Shown: positions 20,815 through 33,144, numbered from the stretch's first letter. The stretch is 64,000 nucleotides of DNA from Anastatus disparis (GCA_017163975.1 JAFFSR010000218.1:3782001-3846000); one strand, 5' to 3'. Numbers and translations: made by a program. The notes: generated from the sequence alone by a model not told the origin.

Positions 20815-21474
20815 TTATAATTATTTTTAATAAAATAATGCCATCATGAGATTTCTTTCAATACTACTCCATCTATTCAATTTAATCTTAAAAAATTGTT
20901 ATGTATTATGTATAAAATGAAGTATAAAAAAATCAAGTAATAATTATATTTTCTCATTTATTACATTATAAAAAATTCAAATGCAGATAATTATTTTTCG
21001 TATGAAAATATAACTAATTTACGAATAACAGGTGCTCTAAAGATCATGTATTGTGTCTACCTGTGGAAAAAATCATAAAAGACTAAAATTTCAATTCTTT
21101 TGATGTACATATATAATCCTAAATAAATTTGTTGAATATTGACGCTTATATAAAAGTCGTTCAAATAAGTTAGGTAGGATATAAAAATTTAAAATAGAAA
21201 AAATGTAGATAATAAATAGTAATTTTTTTACACCCAAAATATTATGACGAGAATTCATTAATTAAGATCGGATAAAAGTAGCTATTGTATATCTTTTAGT
21301 GGAATTATAAATTGTCTTACATTTATTTAGCAAGCATTTAAAAAACCGAAACAAATTCTATTCACATAATGTTGTATAAAAGTTGGTAATTTTTAATATG
21401 TGTTTAAGTTTATTATTTTTTACTAAAAAATATTTTTCACAAAAAAAAAGAAATTATGTCTAAATTTACTTTTA

Positions 21475-21810
21475 AATTTTGGCGCTATAATTTTAGTATG
21501 TTGGCAGCCTGCAACATTGTGTACAGCTGAAGTTGAATCATTACAGCGTGGTTTCATTGCCCTTTCCGTTTTCATATATTGCGCAACGCGTCATAACATT
21601 CTCCTTTGATAAAATAAACAGCTCGTCGGTTTTGGAGTCGATAACGCATACTTTATATACATCAGCAAAGGTGAGTTTAATTATTTTTATTTATAACACT
21701 AATATTTGAGATGAAAATCTGAATTGCAGAATCTACAACACTATATTTCTTTTATAGTGACTACAAATGAAGATAAAATAGAAATTTTGGTTATCCACGC
21801 GTTAGCTTGA
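21475..21810 (+). promoter_or_regulatory. Leader module of ANK4
   Basis: Conserved block, donor CAGCAAAG/GTGAGT at 21,670/21,671, intron 21,671-21,757 (87 bp), acceptor TTTTATAG. The uORF-like stretch is broken: ATGAAGATAAAATAG replaces the usual start. It lies 1.36 kb before the ATG. Confidence 0.6.
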
Positions 21811-23121
21811 AGCTCTTTTTTTCTTGTTATTCACAGACAGCCAGAAATAAAATCTGCTTGAAATTCATTATAATTTAAGTATAATTTTCAAATCTCTTTG
21901 TTCTTTATTTTATCATCTGTTTTCGATTGTATTCGTTATTTTTTATAGTATATAGAAACTAAGGAACTATGTTTTAACTTTTATCCGTTTTCTTATCGAT
22001 AATCTTTTCTTATTACACAAGCAAACGAAAAAGAATAATAGTTAACGTTACCTAGTGAAAGAAATAATTTATAGTTCATGAAATCATTAAACCGAGTGAA
22101 ACATATCACTACAGAAATTACTGCTGTATATTTTCAAAATGCAATTCACATAAATTATTAAAATGAAAATACCGTTTAAATAATTAACTTGTATGCATTA
22201 ATATTAATTATTGCGCAATAATTGGCAAAAATGTCTAAAAACTGTGACTTCTAATAAGAGCATGATTGAAAATACAGATATATTTATTATCAAACTTTTA
22301 TTATAATAAAAGATATCATGGATTAAATTAAAAAAAAATTAAAATAGGGAATAAAAATATTTAAACAATATTAATTTGATCTTGAATGAAAATAATAGTG
22401 TTGCAGGTATTTCTAAAAAATGAAATGTACCTCAGTCTACATTATGAACCACAAAAAAAGGTTATTTACACGGTATCTTCGCTGCTTTTATAGTTTTAAG
22501 TCGTTTCGTTGAGTAGTGTTTTTTATTAACCTAAGATCATTAAAAAAATTGGTTACGAAAATAATTAACAGTTTACATACAATTCATTTATCAGATTTTA
22601 TGGCTGTTAAATTATTTTCTCATTTTTCATATAAAAACCATTTATCAGTAAAACAAATTTCTATGGATCTTAATTTAATCATTGATACGATAAGAAAATA
22701 ATTAAACAATGAAATATCATTCTTTGATGCTCACATTATTATCTTGAGAAGTGAGATGTCTGAAAATCTAGTTTTATTTCATAGTGTACTAGATAATTAA
22801 TAATATATATATTTTTTTAATATGTTTGAATTAAAAACTATTGTGATTTAAAAAGTTAAAAATTATTTTAATATCTATAAATGTATTATTGTTTTATTTT
22901 ATATTTTAAGATAATTTTATATTCTGACTATTAAAATATAATTGGATATAACTGATTTAACTTATAATGCGTGTCCCAGAATGACTTGTATAATATGATT
23001 GAGAAAAAAATAATAAAGTCACTAATAATTATGTACGTATAAGCAATAAAGTTAAAATACTGTAGACTTTTCGAACTTAATTCTAGAAATTCAGTAAAAA
23101 TCATACACGTAAACTGAGAAA

Positions 23122-24804
23122 ATGCTTGTCAATCAAAACGGCCGAAAATCCTTCACCTGGAATATAAAAAATGCTATCAAGAAGAATGATAAAGAAACTC
23201 TTTGTAAATTAATAGTGGGAGTTAACCTTAACAAAGTCGTGGATCATAAGGGCATCACCCTTTTACATTTGTCCGTTAGAATGAGAAAATTTGAAATGCT
23301 AAAATTTTTCATTGAAAATGGCTGCGATGTAAACGCCCGAGATCAAACAGGTACAACACCTTTATCACAGGCCGTTAAATTATGTGATTATCTAGCAGTT
23401 GATATGTTATTAGGAGCAAAAGCTAACATTGCACTTTCTGATAATAAAGGAACAAATGTTTTAAAACTCATATTAAAACATCATAAGAGTAATAAATTTA
23501 GCCTTATTGAATTATTTGGAAATCATCTAAAAAATTATGGACTGGATACAAAAGAATTAGTTTTGTTAATAGAAGAAGCAAAATGGCCAATACATTACGC
23601 CATATACATACAAAATTCGGAACTAATAAGGCTAATGCTGGAAGCTGGCTGTGATGTCGATTCCTGGGATGAAGACGATGATTATTACACAGCACTTCAT
23701 ATAGCCGTCTTAAACAATGATATTGAAAGTATTAAAGTTTTGTTACAACATGGAGCTGATACGGATAAGGTATTTAATGAAAGATCACAATCGCCATTTT
23801 CCAGTGCACTTAACAATTCTAAAGCATTAGAAGCGTTTCTAGATCATAGAGATTATTTACTGGAAAGATTTAACTGCGATGGAAAGATGGAATCGTTTAA
23901 AACTTTTTCATATGTTTGTTACGAAGTCATAGAATTATTGTTACTAAAATACAAAATCAACTTGACAACTAAAGATTCACACGGAAATACATTTTTACAC
24001 TGTGTGGTTTTGAATGATGATCGAAATATTGTTAATCTACTTTCGAAAATAAATTTCGATGTAAATATAAGAGATGATCGCGGAGATACACTTTTGCACG
24101 CTGTTAATCGCAGTTATCATCTGAGTTGTATGAAAATGTTAATTGATAAAGGTGCAGATGTTAACGCTAAAAATAATGACGGCGACCCACCGTTAATTAT
24201 TGGGATAAATCATGCGGAAGAAAATAAATTGAATATGCTTATTAAAAATGGTGCGATTTTAGATGAGGAAACGCAAAATCGGATATTAACAATAGTCAGA
24301 GAGAAAAATATCGAGGCTTCAATTATAAATCCTGTACTGAAACGTATGGCTATTTTAAATCTTGAAGGTAAAGAAATTTCAAAGAGGAACCTTACTTTAA
24401 TTAAGAACACGTCACGCAATGACCTATGGGATGGTTTCTCAATGTTTTTGAAAGAACTTCATCTAATGAAAGTTCACATAATAACTGTACATAGTAAAGT
24501 TACAGTTTTTGATATACTATCTGCTTCAGAGAAAAAACTTTTGAATTATGCCCGAAATGAAAATATTGTCGAGCAATTTGCTAAAATTAACTTCCCGTTT
24601 GAATATCCAATTTACGGTAGAGAAATGAAAACGCGATTTGATTTTGCAACTATGAAACAAATTTTAATTCAAGATGCCATTGATATGCTTAGTAAAAATA
24701 TCGAACAATTGAAATGTAATTTAAAAGTAATAGAACACATTGTAGATTATTTAAGTTTTAATGATTTAAAGCGTTTGCGGATAAACTCCCCACCTGCACA
24801 GTAA
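23122..24804 (+). CDS. ANK4: ankyrin-repeat protein with F-box-like C terminus
   Basis: This 560-residue single-exon paralogue starts MLVNQNGRKSF. Repeats include TTPLSQAV, WPIHYAIY, TALHIAV, NTFLHCVV and DTLLHAV. A variant DPPLIIGI replaces the canonical TPL in the last repeat. The middle and C-terminal segments are shared with ANK2: 24,295-24,433 is identical over 139 nt, and the ERFNCDGKMESFKTF region is near-identical. The tail is VIEHIVDYLSFNDLKRL. The natural stop is displaced. A foreign insertion of about 350 bp begins at the last codons, so the protein ends SPPAQ instead of the usual SPSV or SPPV. The upstream TATA block is degenerate (TAATAAAG). Confidence 0.88.
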   Translation: MLVNQNGRKSFTWNIKNAIKKNDKETLCKLIVGVNLNKVVDHKGITLLHLSVRMRKFEMLKFFIENGCDVNARDQTGTTPLSQAVKLCDYLAVDMLLGAKANIALSDNKGTNVLKLILKHHKSNKFSLIELFGNHLKNYGLDTKELVLLIEEAKWPIHYAIYIQNSELIRLMLEAGCDVDSWDEDDDYYTALHIAVLNNDIESIKVLLQHGADTDKVFNERSQSPFSSALNNSKALEAFLDHRDYLLERFNCDGKMESFKTFSYVCYEVIELLLLKYKINLTTKDSHGNTFLHCVVLNDDRNIVNLLSKINFDVNIRDDRGDTLLHAVNRSYHLSCMKMLIDKGADVNAKNNDGDPPLIIGINHAEENKLNMLIKNGAILDEETQNRILTIVREKNIEASIINPVLKRMAILNLEGKEISKRNLTLIKNTSRNDLWDGFSMFLKELHLMKVHIITVHSKVTVFDILSASEKKLLNYARNENIVEQFAKINFPFEYPIYGREMKTRFDFATMKQILIQDAIDMLSKNIEQLKCNLKVIEHIVDYLSFNDLKRLRINSPPAQ

Positions 24805-25152
24805 AAAATTATATTGCTGAGCGTGGTAAATATCGGGGACCAATGTTTATTACTTATGACGGTATAAAATTTGAAAACATGGTTTAATAACTTTATATTA
24901 AACACAACAAATTAATAATAATAAAATATTTCTTGTAGTGTATAAAATGTGTCTCTGTTGTCGCGAAAGTTCACGCATGTCATGAATTTTTACTGGAGAG
25001 CCATGTTGATACTGACTGTAACATTAGACTGCTAAGCACAGGGAAAATACTCCGATCATAGTACTGCGCTCAGCGATGTGATGTTACATAAAAATGTGAA
25101 TTCACATGGTTAAAATATGTAATTATTTAAGTCGTAAAGTTGCTAGAAAAAT
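24796..25152. mobile_element. Insertion at the ANK4 stop codon
   Basis: Sister genes run directly from CCACCAGTTTAG into GATAAG...TTTCATGTTAAAAAG. In ANK4 about 350 bp of unrelated, less AT-rich sequence (GTTCACGCATGTCATG, CTGCGCTCAGCGATG) separates the two. The TAA that ends ANK4 comes from the insertion. Terminal repeats are not clear, so the element class is unknown. Confidence 0.6.
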
Positions 25153-25293
25153 ATTTAGCGAGGATAAGATCGTTTTCTGATTTCATGTTAAAAAGTTCTT
25201 TCTTGTTTTTTATTTAACTCAAAATCAAGAGATAAATGTAAATTCAAATGAGAATAATTTAAAGTTAGTTTTATGTAATATATGTACTTATTA

Positions 25294-25299
25294 AATAAA
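25294..25299 (+). terminator. Poly(A) signal of ANK4
   Basis: AATAAA in the array-type tail, now about 490 nt from the stop because of the insertion. A closer ATAATAATAAAATA lies near 24,915 inside the inserted DNA. Confidence 0.35.
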
Positions 25300-25664
25300 A
25301 AATTTGATAAAAAAGAATAAGTTTTTGACCTTTATTTATTTTTAAGATATAAATATAAAGTAATCATTTAAAATAAATTTTTAATACTTGCATATTTTGG
25401 TTTGGATTATGTTATTTTACTTTGTTTTCGTAATTTCTAATTAATGTTTGAGTTTTATTTGATTTAGTATAGTATAAAATGGAAAAACTTTAGTTCACAA
25501 AAAATATTAATGTCCCATAAAACGAAAATTTATTTGATTTCATAAAAGGGAATGGAAATATTTTATTTAAAAAATAATGCATTTTACAACTGATAAGAGA
25601 ATTATTATTGTTATTTAAAAAAATATTTTCCGCAAATAAAATAAATCATGTGTGAATATACTGT

Positions 25665-25997
25665 TTAATTTTCGTGCTCTAATTTTCGTATGTTGGCATT
25701 CGGCAATATTGTACGTAGCTGAGGTTGCCTCATTGCAGTGTCGTCCTTTGCCATTTCCCTTTTGATTCAGCGTGCAACACGTTCTAACGTTCTGCTTCGA
25801 GAAAGTAATCAGCTGTTCGGTTCTTAAGTCGTTAAGTTCATATAATTCGGCAAAGGTGAGTTTAATCAATTCTATTTTTGACACGAATATTTAAGATGGA
25901 AACCAGAATTTTAGAATCTACAACATTATCGTTCTTTTATAGTGACTACACAAGGGCATGAACGAAGAAATTTTTGTCATTTACATGTTAGCTTGAA
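25665..25997 (+). promoter_or_regulatory. Leader module of ANK5
   Basis: An intact module with GTATGTTGGCATTCGGCAA, donor GGCAAAG/GTGAGT at 25,855/25,856, intron 25,856-25,942 (87 bp) and acceptor TTTTATAG. An open uORF follows. A long minus-strand ORF spans this block, but the splice signals only make sense on the + strand. Confidence 0.6.
25958..25996 (+). CDS. Leader uORF of ANK5 (12 codons)
   Basis: Encodes MNEEIFVIYMLA then TGA, at the same place as the ANK3 uORF. Confidence 0.25.
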   Translation: MNEEIFVIYMLA

Positions 25998-26924
25998 GTC
26001 TTTTTCTTTATAGTTATTAACAGATAGCATACGACATTAAATCTATTGATTGAAATTCAATTTATATTGTATATTAAATCTATATCTTTGAGTCTTTATT
26101 TTATCGTCTGCTTTTGATTTTGTCCGTTATAGTATTTAGAAATTAAGAAAACATGTTTTAACTCTTATTCATTTTCGTATCAATAATTTTTTTCCAAATT
26201 GCGCAAGCAAGCACAAAATAATAATAATAAACATAACCTAAAAAAAATTAATGATTTATAAAGTTGGTGAAATAATTTATTAAAGAAATTACTGATGTAT
26301 ATCTGAGTCGCAAAAATTCACTAGAATGTCGATAATCTATAACATTCTAATATCTTGATTACAAAATAAGGACATATTCATATTATTGAAATTTGGTCTG
26401 TAAATATAATATAAAGAAGAATAATCAAAATTGTGTATGAAATTTTATGACACTCTTCTTACTGAATACTATTTATATCATATGCAGTATTTCTATCGTA
26501 ATTTTGAATAAACTTTAGTATTACTACTGCGGTTATAACAAAAACTTAAATCAATGTTTTTACTCAAGTATATTAAACAATTTATCATCATACTTTCATC
26601 ATAGATTAAATTAAAAGGAAAATAAAAATGCGAATAAAATATTTCAAAAATATTAATTTCATTTTGAAAGAAATAGTTTGCAAGTATTTATAAAAAATGA
26701 GACGTACTTATGTCTAAATTAACGATCAAAAAGAGGTTATTTACACAAAACATTCAATTCTGTAATATTTTAAAGATATCGATAATGTATTTTTTATTTT
26801 GTGTTTTTTTAATATAATTCATCTTTGAGTTGAGCTTTTTACTAACTTGAGGTTATTGAATTGATCGTAAAAAAAATTTTACAATATGTATATATGTACT
26901 CATAAGTTAGTTCTCAAATTTTGA

Positions 26925-26965
26925 GGTTAGCAGACGATAAAAGCGACAGTGGTACCCTCGCATTC
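26925..26965 (+). promoter_or_regulatory. Conserved leader block
   Basis: GAGGTTAGCAGACGATAAAA then GCGACAGTGGTACCC; same block as at 4,310 and 34,098. Function unknown. Confidence 0.4.
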
Positions 26966-27488
26966 CTTATACAATATTTCATAAAATTAAATTTTTGTTC
27001 TCTTCCGATGCAAAAACGATTTATTAGTGAAAAAATCGATAAATCCTAATTTAATTATTAATAAAACAAAAAAATTAATAAACAACTAGATGTGATTCTT
27101 TGATACTCGAAATATTATCTTGAAATTATTAAAAATTGTACTTTCTTTTCTACTTGGAATATGTTTTAGTTAAAAGTTATTGTAATATAATTGTTTAAAA
27201 TTTATTTCAATTTCTATGTAGTTTACATTTATTTTTTTGGTTTTATTTCGCGTTTTTAGAATAATTTTATATTATTTTTACTATTGAAATTAAATATTAC
27301 CAATAATACCTGACAAAAATTTATAACAAGATCATTTGTGCATTGAAGTCCCAAACGTGATTAATAATATGATTACAAAGTCTTTAATAATTGTATATGT
27401 AAAATTAAGCAAAAAAGCGATTATTCGTGTAAAATTGTCAAGCTAAATACTAGAAATTCAGTAAATATTGTACATATAGACTGAAAAA

Positions 27489-29174
27489 ATGTTTGTTTAC
27501 AATAATAAAGGCAGAAAATCTTTCTCCACGACGATACAAGAAGCAATAAGATGGAATGATCGACAAACACTTTGTAAATTAATAGAAGGAGTTAACCTTA
27601 AAGAGGCTAAGGATCATGAGGGCACCACCCTTTTACATTTGTCAATTAGAATGAGAAGTGCTGAGACATTAAAATTTTTCATTGAAAACGGCTGTGATAT
27701 AAACGCTCGCGATAAAGTAGGTAAAACAGCATTATTATACGCTGTTAAATTAACTTTATGTCCAGCGATACAGGTGTTATTAGAAGCAAAAACTGACATT
27801 ACACTTTCTGATAAAACTGGAACAAATATTTTAAATTTCATATTAAAAAGTCACCACACAAATAGATTAAAGTTAATTCTACTGATTGCAAATCATTTAA
27901 AAAACTGTGAAATGGACATCAAAGAATTAACTTCGTTAATGCAGGAAGCAAAATGGCCTGTACATTACGCCATATACATAGGAAATTCGGAATTAATAAG
28001 ACTAATGCTGGAGGCTGGTTGTGATGTCGACTCCTGTGATGAAGAAACTGACCATTACACAGCACTCCATATAGCTATTATACATTCTGATATAGAAAGT
28101 ATGAAAGTTTTATTAAAATACGGAGCTGATACGGAAAGAATAAGTTATCAAGGATCAAAATCGCAATTACCCAGTGCAGTAAGATGTCGCGAAACATTAG
28201 AAACGCTTCTAGATTATCGAGAATCTTTACTAGAAGGATTTAACTCCGATGGAAAGATGATATCTTTCAAAAATTATTCGACTGTTCACTACAGACTCAT
28301 AGAATTATTGTTTCTTAAATACAAAATCAACTTAACAACTAAAGATAAACAGGGAAATAAATTTTTACACCATGTGGTTGTGAATCATGATCGAGAGATT
28401 GTTGATCTACTTTCAAAAACAAATTTTGATGTAAATATGAGAAATAATCGTGGAGATACACTTTTGCACGCTGTTGTTGGCTGTTATTATCCGAGTTGCA
28501 TGAAAATGTTAATTGATAAAGGTGCAGATATTAACGCAAAAAATAATAATGGTGATACGCCATTAACTGCTGCGCTCAATAATTGTGCACAGGAAAAAGA
28601 ATTCGAAATACTCTTTGAGAATGGTGCTATTGTGGATGAAGAGATGCAAACTCGTATATTAACAAAATTTTCCGGGGAAAACTTTTCAGCTTCAATAATA
28701 AATCATGTAATAAAACTTATGGCAATTTTGAATCTTCAAGGTAACAAAATTTCAGAAAAAAATCTTAGATTAATTAAAAAAGAATCACATATTGACCTAT
28801 GGCATAGATTTTCAACGTATTCGGCAGAACTGCATGTAATGAAATCAAACTTAATAACTGTACATAGTAATGTTTCAGTATTTGATATACTATCTGCTCC
28901 AGAAAATAAACTTGTGAAATATGCCCGAAATGAAAAAATAATTGATCAATTTGCTAAAGTTAACTTTCAGTCTTGTTATCCGATTTTTGATAAGCAATTG
29001 AAAAAACGATTTGGATTTGCGATCGTCAAACAAAATTTAATTCAAGCTGCCATTGATACACTCAGCAAAAATATCGAACAATTAAAATGTAATTTAAAAG
29101 TTATAGAAAATATTGTTAAATATTTAAGCTTACACGATTTAAAGCGTTTAAAGAGAAGTTCTCCGTCAGTTTAG
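27489..29174 (+). CDS. ANK5: ankyrin-repeat protein with F-box-like C terminus
   Basis: This 561-residue single-exon paralogue starts MFVYNNKGRKSF. Ankyrin motifs are TTLLHLSI, TALLYAV, WPVHYAIY, TALHIAI, NKFLHHVV, DTLLHAVV and DTPLTAAL. The fourth inter-repeat stretch (GSKSQLPSAVRCRETLETLLDYRES) is more diverged from siblings than the rest. The tail is VIENIVKYLSLHDLKRLKRSS. No TATAAAG is present; the equivalent position reads TTACAAAG. AATAAA lies about 158 nt after the stop in the array-type tail. No transmembrane or secretion signal is seen. The role is inferred from architecture only. Confidence 0.9.
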   Translation: MFVYNNKGRKSFSTTIQEAIRWNDRQTLCKLIEGVNLKEAKDHEGTTLLHLSIRMRSAETLKFFIENGCDINARDKVGKTALLYAVKLTLCPAIQVLLEAKTDITLSDKTGTNILNFILKSHHTNRLKLILLIANHLKNCEMDIKELTSLMQEAKWPVHYAIYIGNSELIRLMLEAGCDVDSCDEETDHYTALHIAIIHSDIESMKVLLKYGADTERISYQGSKSQLPSAVRCRETLETLLDYRESLLEGFNSDGKMISFKNYSTVHYRLIELLFLKYKINLTTKDKQGNKFLHHVVVNHDREIVDLLSKTNFDVNMRNNRGDTLLHAVVGCYYPSCMKMLIDKGADINAKNNNGDTPLTAALNNCAQEKEFEILFENGAIVDEEMQTRILTKFSGENFSASIINHVIKLMAILNLQGNKISEKNLRLIKKESHIDLWHRFSTYSAELHVMKSNLITVHSNVSVFDILSAPENKLVKYARNEKIIDQFAKVNFQSCYPIFDKQLKKRFGFAIVKQNLIQAAIDTLSKNIEQLKCNLKVIENIVKYLSLHDLKRLKRSSPSV

Positions 29175-29331
29175 GCTAAAGTTCTTTTTGTTTAATGTTG
29201 AAAAGCTTTTCTTAGTTTTTTATTTGACACAAAATTTTATTTAATGAATGTAAATTTAAATAGGAATAATTTTGTGTTCGTTTACTGATATTTTTCTAAT
29301 TACTTATGTATTGTAAAAATACCTCATATTT

Positions 29332-29337
29332 AATAAA
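29332..29337 (+). terminator. Poly(A) signal of ANK5
   Basis: AATAAA within TTTAATAAAAAGTTTCATAA. Confidence 0.5.
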
Positions 29338-30602
29338 AAGTTTCATAAAAAAGAATAAGGTTCTGAACTATATATAATATATATACGTAAATTTAAGCAC
29401 CACCGAATCATATTTATTTTAGATCGAGTTCATTTTCATGCGTTGCAAAAAAAATGTACCCAAGTAGATGCTAAAGTCTGCTGAGCACACTTAAGTATAT
29501 TTTCAGTAGCTGAAACAAACACTGTTATAAAGACACTGATGATTATTCATTAATTTTAAATCGAAATTATTAAAAATTTGTACTTTTAAAATTGATGCGA
29601 TCAAAGGTTAGGATTCCTGACACCAATGAATATTGAAATTTGAAAATAGTTTTAACGTAAAAATGTATTTATTATTACTATTTTAGTACTATTCCTAAAT
29701 AAATTTGTAAAACCGAATTTCTTCAGTCAACCAAGCAAAATCTACTTGGTATAAAAAAGGCGCCTCTGATATTTTTTTAAAGTGTTACTTTTCGAAAAAG
29801 ATTAAATTATTATTAATTTAGTTTAGATTAAGATTTAATAATTATAAACGAATAAAGATAAACATTTTATTTGACATCTTACATGATTTAATTAAATTTG
29901 GTAAAACCACAATGAGTTAATTTAAAGTTTATAACAATGCAGTAGAATAAATATTTTTCTTTTAACTTATACCAAGTCGTTTAAATATTAGCGACTCAAT
30001 TTTTATTTATTTAAGAATCCCTTCCTTTCAAATATAACTAACAGATGTATTTTAGTTGACATCGATTCTCTCCTTTTTTCATAGTCTGCACAAATGAAAA
30101 ATTTATCATCTGAACAAAACGATATTTTAATTTTTCATGTAGAACAAAAAAAAATTTAATAATAACAAAGTTTAATTATTTGCTATATTTATAAAAAAGT
30201 TGTTTACAATTATTGTTTTAATAAAATATTTTGTTTATGCCCTGTACCAACATAAGTTTTTTTTTCAATGTTCCATCAATTCAATTTAATTTAAAATAAA
30301 AAACCTTTTATACATTTATAACGCAAACTATAACAAAATCAAGTAAAATTTTAGTTTTCTTATTCATTAAGTTATATATTGCAGAAAATTATTTTTCGTA
30401 TCAAAATATGGCTAATCTAGGAATAATAGGTACATTCTAGATCACTCATTGTTGCCCATATGTGACAAAAATCGCAAAAGACTAAAATTTTAATTTTTTT
30501 GGTGTAAATGTAGGTGGCCGTAAAAAAATTTGTTGAATATTGAAGCTTGAATAAAAATAATTGAAAAAAAGCTGAATAGATCTTATTTTAATTGATAAGT
30601 AT
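29338..30602. other. ANK5-ANK6 spacer, left part
   Basis: AT-rich spacer without a gene. Short fragments resemble other post-ANK flanks, for example TTGACATCGATTC...TTTTTTCATAG. Confidence 0.5.
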
Positions 30603-30652
30603 AAATTTAAATAAATGTAGGTCAAGTAATTGACCTACAATTATTTAAATTT
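30603..30652. repeat. Short near-perfect hairpin
   Basis: AAATTTAAATAA-TGTAGGTCAA, a four-base GTAA loop, then TTGACCTACA-ATTATTTAAATTT. The stem is about 22 bp. Confidence 0.7.
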
Positions 30653-30760
30653 GTAAAAATTTTGTATAAAAGTTGATATTTTCTAATTTGTGTTTTAGTT
30701 TATTAAATTTAGTAAAGTCTAAAATAGAAAATCCTTAGATTACAAAAAATATTAATGTAC

Positions 30761-30909
30761 AGTCAACGGAAACATATTGTATGATACTTTTTTTCTGTGA
30801 TTTTAAAATAACGTGATATTACTGGATGATTCCGTTAGTCTGCTCATTTTTATTGGTTAATTTTCAAATATGGGAAAAAGAATTATCATAGAATATGTTA
30901 CCGTCGAGT
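30761..30909. mobile_element. Small MITE, about 150 bp
   Basis: The ends AGTCAACGGAAACATATT and AATATGTTACCGTCGAGT are imperfect inverted repeats. The element splits a spacer phrase (TTAATGTAC / CATAAAAC) that is continuous near 41.6 kb. Confidence 0.65.
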
Positions 30910-31043
30910 GCACCATAAAACAAAAAGTTATTTGATTTCATAAAAGAAATTGAAAACATTTTAGTATTGTTTAACAAATATAATGCATTTTACGACTAAA
31001 AAAATATTTTAAAAAAATAATAATTATGTCTAAATTAACTTTT

Positions 31044-31640
31044 AAATTTTCGCGCTCTAAATTGAATACAACGGGAAAAAATAAGCTTAGTAGTAAAAAA
31101 GGAACATCTGCTCTCGTGTATAGAGTAAGGCTATAGTGAACGTGGCTCCGCTCTCAACGGTCGTCTGCTTAGAACTGAAGTATATATCGATCGATCTAAT
31201 GTTTTTGACTACAACTATATACAGAATAAAAATTGCTCTGGCGCGTTGAGTTGTTGTTACTCGGAGCGCCTTACCATATGGGAAGAGCAATACTTGCTCC
31301 ACTGCGGAGTTAAAGTCACTTACTTTTTATTCCACCTATGTTGGCATCCTGCAACATTGTGCATAGCTAAGATTGCCCCATTGTAGCATCGTTTTTTGAT
31401 ATTGTCGTTTTAATCGATGGTGAAACACGTTCTCCTTTGAGAAAGTAAGCAGGCGGTCCATTTTGGAGTTAATAACGCATATTTCATATAATTTAACAAA
31501 GGTAAGTTTAATTTTATTTTTTACATTAATATTTAAGATGTAAACAAGAATTGTAGAACCTGCAACACTATCTTTCTCTTATAGTAACTACAATTAGGCA
31601 TAAATGAAAAAATTTTAGTCATCAACGCATTAGCTTGAAG
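31044..31640 (+). promoter_or_regulatory. Orphan leader module
   Basis: A full leader module without a gene of its own. It holds the hotspot MITE at 31,071-31,338, then ATGTTGGCATCCTGCAACATT, donor AACAAAG/GTAAGT at 31,501/31,502, intron 31,502-31,584 (83 bp) and acceptor CTTATAG. The next module downstream belongs to ANK6 but has a damaged donor, so this orphan may serve ANK6. It could equally be the relic of a deleted gene. Confidence 0.55.
31071..31338. mobile_element. Leader-hotspot MITE, copy 1
   Basis: The ends ACGGGAAAAAATAAG and CTTACTTTTTATTCC are imperfect inverted repeats. The interior phrases TTGCTCCACTGCGGAGTTAA, GTCGTCTGCTT and ATCGATCGAT are shared with copies at 41,764, 47,139 and partly 51,181. 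It sits at the GTA/TGTTGGC site of the leader. Confidence 0.7.
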
Positions 31641-33144
31641 TTCTTTTTTTCTTGCTATCAACAGGCAAAATACAACAAAATCTGTTGCTTGAAATTCATT
31701 CAAAATTATATATAATATCCAAATCTTTTTGTTCTTTGTTTTATCGTCTGCTTTCGATTGTATTTGTTATTTTTTTTATATGAAATAAGGAACTGTGTTT
31801 TAACTCATTCATTTTCGTAGCAATAATTTTTTTTAAATTACACAAGCAAATAAAAAATAATAACAATCAATATCATCTAAAGAAATAAATCATTTTAATT
31901 CATAAAATTATTCGAGAAGGCTCAATAGGTTAGGGCCGTATCATGTTTTAGGTCGCTCAATGGCACATCATTGCAAATTTTCATAAGTAAATACACTCTA
32001 TATTTCTTAAATATAATTATTATTCCAAGAACAAAAATTATTGCATTTTCGTAAATGCTGAGAATTTTTTTTTTTAAAAGCCTTTTGTAATCCTTTACTT
32101 ATGTACGGCACTACACAGCAGACATCGTAATATGGATGCAAGTACTCTAAGCGTGTTAGCATTATCGCGCATGCGCAGTATATACCAGCTGATTTACTCG
32201 ATTCTACATTAATCAAATATTTTTAAACTTTTACACTTATTTTTTCTTTATTTTCATGGTATACCCCCTTTTTTCTCAGTTGTATTGTGATTCTCATTAA
32301 AAAATCTATATCTCTATAGTTTTTTTTTAATGATAATACAGTGATAAAATTACAATGGAATTCGTTAACTTTCATGCACTGGAAAAAAATCAAAAGCTTT
32401 TACTTCGTACTCAAGTAGATTCTGCTTGACAAAGTCAATAAACAAATTTTTATAAATTTGTTTAATTTTTTTCAATAGCTAAAATATTAATCATTTTCTA
32501 TTAAAACTAGTATTTTTAAAATTGATTCAATCAAAGCGAGCTTATGATTCTTAACATCAATAAATATTTTAATTTAAAAATTATTTTTAACGTCCCTAGT
32601 AGAAATTTAAACGCTTTTTTTTTACCATTTTATGATCATTTCTTTGACATTACTATTACTAATTGCCATAAATTGTTATATACATCATTTTTTATATTTA
32701 TATTTCCACCCCTGGTAGATAATTATTGGAATTTTATTTTTATTTCCTTTAATATAGTTCCTACTTTCATATAAATGCATTCGCTCAAAATTGTTTTATA
32801 CTTAAAGTTAATGTATGAGTGTATAAAAGAACATAACAAAATTGTTATCCAAAATATGTTTTGCTTTTTTGCCCACTTAACCAAACTCCTTAAAACCGTT
32901 ATTTTTGTCGTATTAGTACTTTAGGACCTTTTAGGACTCAATAAATCCATTTTAATTTTAATTTTTTTGAACTTTTTACACCATCAATTTAAAATCATGA
33001 AATAAACTAGCGGACCCGATTAAAATGGCTAATAATCTATTTTAGTGGAGTTATAAATTACGCTATTATATTTATTAAGCATTTAATAAAATTTAAAAAT
33101 ATTTAAAAAAAAAAATTAAAAAAAAAAATATATGTCTAGCTTTT
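31641..33144. other. Spacer between orphan leader and ANK6 leader
   Basis: No gene recognised. About 31,930-32,260 is somewhat less AT-rich (GGGCCGTATCATG, GCGCATGCGCAGT), while 32,550-32,780 is an AT-rich stretch with a fortuitous ORF. From about 32,900 the common spacer block (TTTTAGGACTCAATAAATCC) resumes. Confidence 0.45.

Noticed and set aside
25615..25884. 89-codon minus-strand ORF over the ANK5 leader, with relatives at 51,948-52,151 and 55,815-56,027
   Set aside because: The shared block has GT-AG signals only on the + strand, and the reverse frames are not kept across all modules. Read as leader, not protein.
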